Positions 33,737 through 37,405 of a stretch of DNA of 37,405 nt are shown here, one piece after another (position 1 is the first letter of the stretch; each line of letters opens with the position of its first letter). Source of the stretch: Azoarcus taiwanensis (GTDB lineage: Bacteria; Pseudomonadota; Gammaproteobacteria; Burkholderiales; Rhodocyclaceae); contig NZ_WTVM01000024.1 of the NCBI RefSeq assembly GCF_012910885.1, positions 1-37,405 of the forward strand, given 5' to 3'. The notes below the pieces were generated by a model, which worked only from the letters and a program-made list of their open reading frames with translations, was not told the origin of the DNA and did no database searches. A program made the position numbers and the translations under genes.

Positions 33737-34881
33737 TGCACACTCCTTTCACTGTTGGCGTTTCTGTGCTGGATGAGCCGCGTGATGTCGCGCGCGTAGC
33801 GACGGGTCTGCTCCAGGTCCAGTCCTGCTGACTCGGATGGGGCGCCAGCCGGCAGCTCGAGCGTTGCGGTGACGCTAGCGTCCGGATCCTCATCCAGCGA
33901 GAGACGGCCGCCGTGGAGGTTGACGATCTGATGGACCAGGGGCAGACCGAGACTGAGCGCAGCCCTGACTGCACCCGACTGCCGCAGCGCAGGCTGCACA
34001 GAGCGCTGGAAAGGCATCGCGGGCCGGGTGAGCATGTGTTGCGGAATCTGCAGACGACCTACGTTGCGTACGAATATGCGGATGAAGTTGCCGCCCGGCT
34101 GCATCGTGATCATGATGTTGCTCTCGGTCTCGCCGTGGATCACCGCATTGCGGAGCAACTCCTCCAGAGCTCTGCCCAGCCACACCTTGCTGCCGTAAAT
34201 TGCCGGCAGATTTACGTCTATCCGACCGAGCACGATTCGCATCCGTCGTGTGCGCGCGAAAGGTTCAACCCGGACGGCCACTTCCTCGATCCATTCACGC
34301 GGCAAGATGCGATCGTCGGCGCGGATTGGCGCTCCGTTACTGATCTCCGCGAGCGCTGCCAGCTTGCTGAATTGTTCGACTAGTGCGTGTCCGCGCAACT
34401 GGGTGTGCGAGATCGACTCCGCCAGCGGTCCGGTGACTGGGTCACGCAGCTGTTTCAGCTTCTCCAGCAACCCGGAGGCGCTTTCGATGAACTCCCTGAT
34501 TGGAGTGCGGCAGTCGCGCTCGACCATACGCACCAGGTTATGCACCGCAGTCTCGAAGTAGTGCTGTTCGGTCAGGTTGTGCAGGACCACGACGCAGTCG
34601 CTGCCCACTAGGCTGGCCAGCAGGTGCACACGTACGGTATCGCCTGGCTTCTCGCCGCTGGCGTCGCCGAAGATGATCTCTTCGCTGTGCGGTATCGTCA
34701 GGTGCCCTGCCTCCACCGCGGCGACGAGTCGGGCAATCTTCGGATGACCAACCTGGACGCCGAGCTCGCAACTCAGCAGCCGCTGCGCCTGATCGTTGGC
34801 GAATCTCAGCACTCCGTCACGCGAGACGATCAGCAGACCATCTCGAACGGTGTGGAACAGTCGACGCATCATCGGGTTCAT
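33733..34881 (-). CDS. PAS protein with degenerate histidine-kinase core (probable pseudokinase)
   Basis: Protein of 382 residues, cytosolic. An N-terminal PAS domain (about 1-110: GLLIVSRDGVLRFANDQAQRLL) is followed by a DHp-like helix pair and an ATPase fold. The H-box reads ERDCRTPIREF: where the phosphoacceptor His of HELRTP should be, there is Arg. The N-box LLRNAVIHGE is kept, but the G1 box (VRNVGRLQIP) has lost its Asp and a Gly. The G2 region (LGLPLVHQIV) and LHGGRLSLDED are partly kept. It is therefore probably a scaffold or phosphatase-like partner, not a kinase; this is inference. The ATG at 34881 has AAGGAGG seven bases upstream, which rules out the longer frame from 34902. It leads the signalling operon. 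Confidence 0.85.
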   Translation of the reverse strand: MNPMMRRLFHTVRDGLLIVSRDGVLRFANDQAQRLLSCELGVQVGHPKIARLVAAVEAGHLTIPHSEEIIFGDASGEKPGDTVRVHLLASLVGSDCVVVLHNLTEQHYFETAVHNLVRMVERDCRTPIREFIESASGLLEKLKQLRDPVTGPLAESISHTQLRGHALVEQFSKLAALAEISNGAPIRADDRILPREWIEEVAVRVEPFARTRRMRIVLGRIDVNLPAIYGSKVWLGRALEELLRNAVIHGETESNIMITMQPGGNFIRIFVRNVGRLQIPQHMLTRPAMPFQRSVQPALRQSGAVRAALSLGLPLVHQIVNLHGGRLSLDEDPDASVTATLELPAGAPSESAGLDLEQTRRYARDITRLIQHRNANSERSVQ

Positions 34882-35108
34882 GGCAAACCTCCTTTGCGCC
34901 ATTCTAACAAAAATGGCAAAACCAACACAAACAGTAAAAACGAGAACGAGAACACGGTTTGATCGTCTCTTGCTTTGTGAAATCCGTCACGGATTTCATT
35001 GGCAGATGAAGATCGAGGCGGTGGTTGGCAAAAAAATAATGCTTATTGGAAATGCGTAATGCGATAAGATTAACAAAAACGTAAAAATACATATTTGGTG
35101 CGTTTCAT
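34882..35108. promoter_or_regulatory. AT-rich divergent control region with a 21-bp palindrome
   Basis: This gap is clearly AT-rich compared with its neighbours. It holds a perfect inverted repeat at 34978-34998: arms TGAAATCCG and CGGATTTCA around TCA. A minus-strand TAGAAT (34901-34906) with TTGTGT (34925-34930) is a promoter-like pair for the operon, but would give a leader of only about 13 bases. For the plus-strand gene, TAAGAT (35065-35070) is an isolated -10 candidate. Confidence 0.55.
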
Positions 35109-35525
35109 ATGCAGACCAGGGAAATGCAGGCAACGTGGGCTGAGCAATCGCTTAAGAGAGTCCTGGTGGTCGAAGACAACCGGATCACACAGATGGTGAT
35201 CGAGCACATGCTCAAGCGTCATGGGCTCCGCATGCAACTGGCGCCTGACGGGCGTGAGGCAGTGAGGCTTGCCTGCGACGGAAAATATGTGCTCGTCATC
35301 ATGGATGTCCATCTGCCGGTGCTGGACGGTCTCTCCGCCCTCAAGGAGATACGGGGTTTCGAGGCGAGTAGCCGGTCAGCGCGGATGCCGGTGATGGTGA
35401 TAAGCGCGAATCCGACAAAAGGCAGCGTCGAGCGGGCGATGCGCGCGGGGGCAGACGCCTTTCTCCCAAAGCCGATCGACAAGCACGCTTTCGACAGGAC
35501 GCTATCCTCGCTGGGTGTGCTCTAG
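35109..35525 (+). CDS. Single-domain response regulator, divergent from the signalling operon
   Basis: Protein of 138 residues: a short N-terminal tail (about 15 residues) and one receiver domain. Acidic pair in VVEDNR near residue 23, phosphoacceptor Asp in LVIMDVHLP near 66, Ser in MVISANP near 97 and Lys in PKPIDK near 122. No output domain is present. It shares an AT-rich control region with the signalling operon on the minus strand and may be a second phosphate acceptor for it. The start is ATG at 35109; an in-frame ATG at 35124 with AGGGA just before it is an alternative. Confidence 0.92.
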   Translation: MQTREMQATWAEQSLKRVLVVEDNRITQMVIEHMLKRHGLRMQLAPDGREAVRLACDGKYVLVIMDVHLPVLDGLSALKEIRGFEASSRSARMPVMVISANPTKGSVERAMRAGADAFLPKPIDKHAFDRTLSSLGVL

Positions 35526-35618
35526 CGGTTTGTTCTCGTTCGCACAGGCCCCCCAGACTGTCGCGGCCGCCGGTTAAGATCCCCGGTTTCCCGGTTCGCG
35601 GATCGTTCCGCCTTGTCG

Positions 35619-36569
35619 TCAGGGCAATTGACCGGGATGATGCCGTTCCAGCAGGGCGGTACGGGTATGCGGTTGTTCCAGTCGTGCCAGCCACCAGGAG
35701 AGCGCCTTGCCCTCTTGGCCTGGGTGGGCGGGCCGACGCCAGGCGTAGGCGCACTCCACGTGCTGCTCGCTTCTTTCGAGCGACTTCACGACCAGGCGAC
35801 CGGTGTCGATATAGGGCTGGGCGAGTGGTTCCGGCAAGAAACCGGCGCCGAGGCCACGCAGTTGGGCTTCCAGCTTGTGTTGCATGCTCGGCACCGTGAA
35901 AACGTCCTGTCCTGGCAGGATGTTGTGCGTGGTGCCTGCGCCGCGGCGTGAGGTGTCGGCCACTGCCACTGCCCGGTGTTGACGCAATTCCTCTTCGCAC
36001 AGTGGGTGCTCAAGGTTGGCCAGCGGGTGATGGGGCGCGACTGCGAACACCAGTGTCACCTGGCCGATCGGTGCGCTGCGGATGCCTGAGCGCGCGACCC
36101 GCGGGCTGACACCGAGCGCAAGATCCGCCTGACCGTTTTCCAGCGCCTCCAGCGTGCCGGACAGTGTTTCAGCGCGCAGCCGCAATCTCGTCGGTGCGCC
36201 GGATGCGTAGAAGTCCTCGCACAGTTCGAACAGCGTCGCGCGGGCGATGAGCGCGTCGGCAGCGATCGTGAACTGGGTCGGCCACCCGGTGGCGATCCGT
36301 TTGACCCGTTCGGCCACCGCATCGAACTCTTCAAGCAGATAGCGCCCCGCGCGCAGTAACTCCTCGCCCGCCGGCGTCAGCCGGGCATTGCGCGCGCTGC
36401 GGTCGAACAGAAGCACGTCGAGCGCGTCCTCGATCTGGCGGATGCGATAGGTCAGCGCGCTCGGTACCATGCCGAGTTCGCGAGCGGCGGCGGCCATGCT
36501 GCCGAGCCGGGCTACGGCCTCGACGATCGCAAGATTCTCGGCCGATAGCGCAGTGCGTGGGCTGGTCAT
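35619..36569 (-). CDS. LysR-family regulator, YhaJ-like, of the divergent pirin gene
   Basis: Protein of 316 residues. The N-terminal winged HTH (about residues 8-65) carries MAAAARELGMVPSALTYRIRQIEDALDVLLFDRS, the LysR signature. The effector domain follows (FTIAADALIA, ADLALGVSP, VFAVAPHHPLA, GLGAGFLPEPLA). In E. coli the LysR gene yhaJ is next to the pirin-type gene yhaK, as in this window. The effector is unknown. The ATG at 36569 is preferred over a TTG at 36593, because the longer start lies inside a 23-bp palindrome that looks like its own operator. Confidence 0.92.
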   Translation of the reverse strand: MTSPRTALSAENLAIVEAVARLGSMAAAARELGMVPSALTYRIRQIEDALDVLLFDRSARNARLTPAGEELLRAGRYLLEEFDAVAERVKRIATGWPTQFTIAADALIARATLFELCEDFYASGAPTRLRLRAETLSGTLEALENGQADLALGVSPRVARSGIRSAPIGQVTLVFAVAPHHPLANLEHPLCEEELRQHRAVAVADTSRRGAGTTHNILPGQDVFTVPSMQHKLEAQLRGLGAGFLPEPLAQPYIDTGRLVVKSLERSEQHVECAYAWRRPAHPGQEGKALSWWLARLEQPHTRTALLERHHPGQLP

Positions 36570-36581
36570 GTTCACAGGGGA

Positions 36582-36604
36582 ATCGTTCAACAAAACTGAA
36601 TGAT
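36582..36604. promoter_or_regulatory. LysR-type operator between the LysR gene and the pirin gene
   Basis: Arms ATCGTTCA and TGAATGAT match in 7 of 8 positions around ACAAAAC, and T(36587)-N11-A(36599) fits the LysR T-N11-A rule. It starts 12 bases upstream of the LysR start and about 80 bases upstream of the pirin start, a normal place for autorepression and target activation. Confidence 0.6.
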
Positions 36605-36683
36605 GCCATCAAATGCCTGCGCTCATCAGTCGGGCTGGCTGCGGAGAATAGACCCACCGCAACCAGCAAGGAGGGCAGATGCC

Positions 36684-37385
36684 ATGATGAAGATCCGACG
36701 TTCCCACGAGCGCGGCGGCGCCGATCACGGCTGGCTCAAGACCCGTCACTCATTTTCCTTCGCCGACTACTACGACCCTCAGTGGATGGGCTGGGGCAAC
36801 CTGCGCGTGATCAACGAGGACCACATCGCGCCCGGCACCGGCTTCGGCACTCACGGGCACCGCGACATGGAGATCGTGACCTACGTGCTGTCCGGCGAGC
36901 TCGCCCACAAGGACAGCCTCGGCAATGGTGCTTCGATTCCGCCGGGCGACGTGCAGCGCATGAGCGCCGGTCGCGGCATTCTGCACAGTGAGTTCAACCA
37001 CGCGCCGAATCAGACCACGCACTTGTTGCAGATCTGGATTCTGCCCAGCAGGCAGGGTATCGAACCGGGTTACGAGCAGAAGGGCTTCTTAGAGGCCGAG
37101 AAGCGCGGCCGTCTGCGTCTGGTCGCCTCGCCGGACGGCAGTGACGGCTCGGTCACCATTCATGCCGACGCCCGGCTGTATGCGGGACTGTTCGACGCCG
37201 GCGAATCTGCCGAGTTGTCGCTGGATCCAAAGCGAAAGACGTATGTGCACTTGGTGCGCGGCAGCCTGGTCGCCAATGGCGAGAAACTCGCGGCCGGCGA
37301 CGCCCTGCTGATGGACGGCGAGGCCACGCTGACGCTCGCCGAAGGCGACGATGCCGAGGTGCTGGTCTTCGACCTCGCCGCCTGA
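36684..37385 (+). CDS. Pirin-family protein (YhaK-like bicupin)
   Basis: Protein of 233 residues with two cupin barrels. N-terminal HGWLKTRHSFSFADYYDPQWMGWGNLRV is the conserved pirin entry. The metal site of cupin 1 is complete: HGH near residue 60 and HSE near residue 105 (the His/His/His/Glu set). The C-terminal cupin (YLHLVRG-like YVHLVRGSLVANG) is present. Pirins act as iron-binding redox proteins or quercetinase-like dioxygenases; YhaK-type proteins respond to oxidation. Substrate is not predictable. The ATG at 36684 has AAGGAGG nine bases upstream (36668-36674); a second ATG follows at once. It is divergent from the LysR gene and near the window end. Confidence 0.93.
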   Translation: MMKIRRSHERGGADHGWLKTRHSFSFADYYDPQWMGWGNLRVINEDHIAPGTGFGTHGHRDMEIVTYVLSGELAHKDSLGNGASIPPGDVQRMSAGRGILHSEFNHAPNQTTHLLQIWILPSRQGIEPGYEQKGFLEAEKRGRLRLVASPDGSDGSVTIHADARLYAGLFDAGESAELSLDPKRKTYVHLVRGSLVANGEKLAAGDALLMDGEATLTLAEGDDAEVLVFDLAA

Positions 37386-37405
37386 CAGCCCCCAGACTCC
37401 AACCC

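Noticed and set aside
35027..35042. GG...GC pair resembling a sigma-54 promoter before the divergent receiver gene
   Set aside because: The spacing is 12 rather than 10 bases between GG and GC, which sigma-54 does not tolerate.
1..37405. CRISPR arrays, tRNA/rRNA genes, insertion sequences, prophage
   Set aside because: No spaced direct repeats, no tRNA-like or rRNA segments, and no transposase or integrase reading frames were seen. The excisionase-type HTH at 27031 is fused to a receiver and has no integrase nearby.

Overview
The window is GC-rich, gene-dense bacterial chromosome. It most resembles a betaproteobacterium of the Rhodocyclales (Azoarcus/Thauera/Aromatoleum/Zoogloea type). This rests on family knowledge: an IcmF-type fused mutase, the gmk-rpoZ-spoT order, a DUF3460 protein, a PEP-CTERM protein and a REP doublet. 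No rRNA, tRNA, CRISPR array, phage or insertion sequence was seen.

Layout. (1) 3-1682: 3' part of icmF, ending at a hairpin terminator. (2) 2044-7004: gmk, rpoZ, spoT, epd and an EAL-domain gene, all on + and tightly packed (nucleotide metabolism, stringent response, PLP precursor, c-di-GMP turnover). (3) 7020-8483: a HIT protein and a small unknown protein on the - strand, then a methyltransferase. (4) 8490-10712: a zinc-homeostasis cluster with a Zur-like regulator divergent from a two-cysteine DksA and a COG0523 (CobW-like) GTPase. (5) 10780-15798: DUF3460, an exonuclease/GIY-YIG fusion, a methyltransferase, a DUF2520 protein and mgtE, with two ATGA overlaps. (6) 15872-15962: a REP-like doublet. 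(7) 16041-21013: TetR regulator, RND adaptor and RND pump, with no outer-membrane factor. (8) 21081-22113: a lone PEP-CTERM protein gene with a sigma-54-type promoter and a candidate activator site. (9) 22416-26841: anchored alpha/beta hydrolase, ABC half-exporter and an AmpG-like permease. (10) 27031-35525: a signalling island. (11) 35619-37385: LysR regulator and pirin-like protein, divergent around a LysR-type palindrome.

The signalling island is the most unusual part. A - strand operon (34881 down to 27661) encodes, in order, a PAS protein with a degraded kinase core and no phosphoacceptor His, a lone receiver, a Tat-type periplasmic binding protein without any transporter, a large membrane sensor carrying four PAS domains of which the last is a full LOV photoreceptor module with its cysteine, an intact HisKA/HATPase kinase separated from the sensor by a frame change inside a fifth PAS domain, and a degenerate HD-GYP protein. 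It is flanked by a lone receiver transcribed divergently and by an excisionase-type HTH fused to a receiver. The set suggests a pathway joining a periplasmic ligand and blue light to c-di-GMP-related output. The parts are read from the sequence; the pathway is inference.
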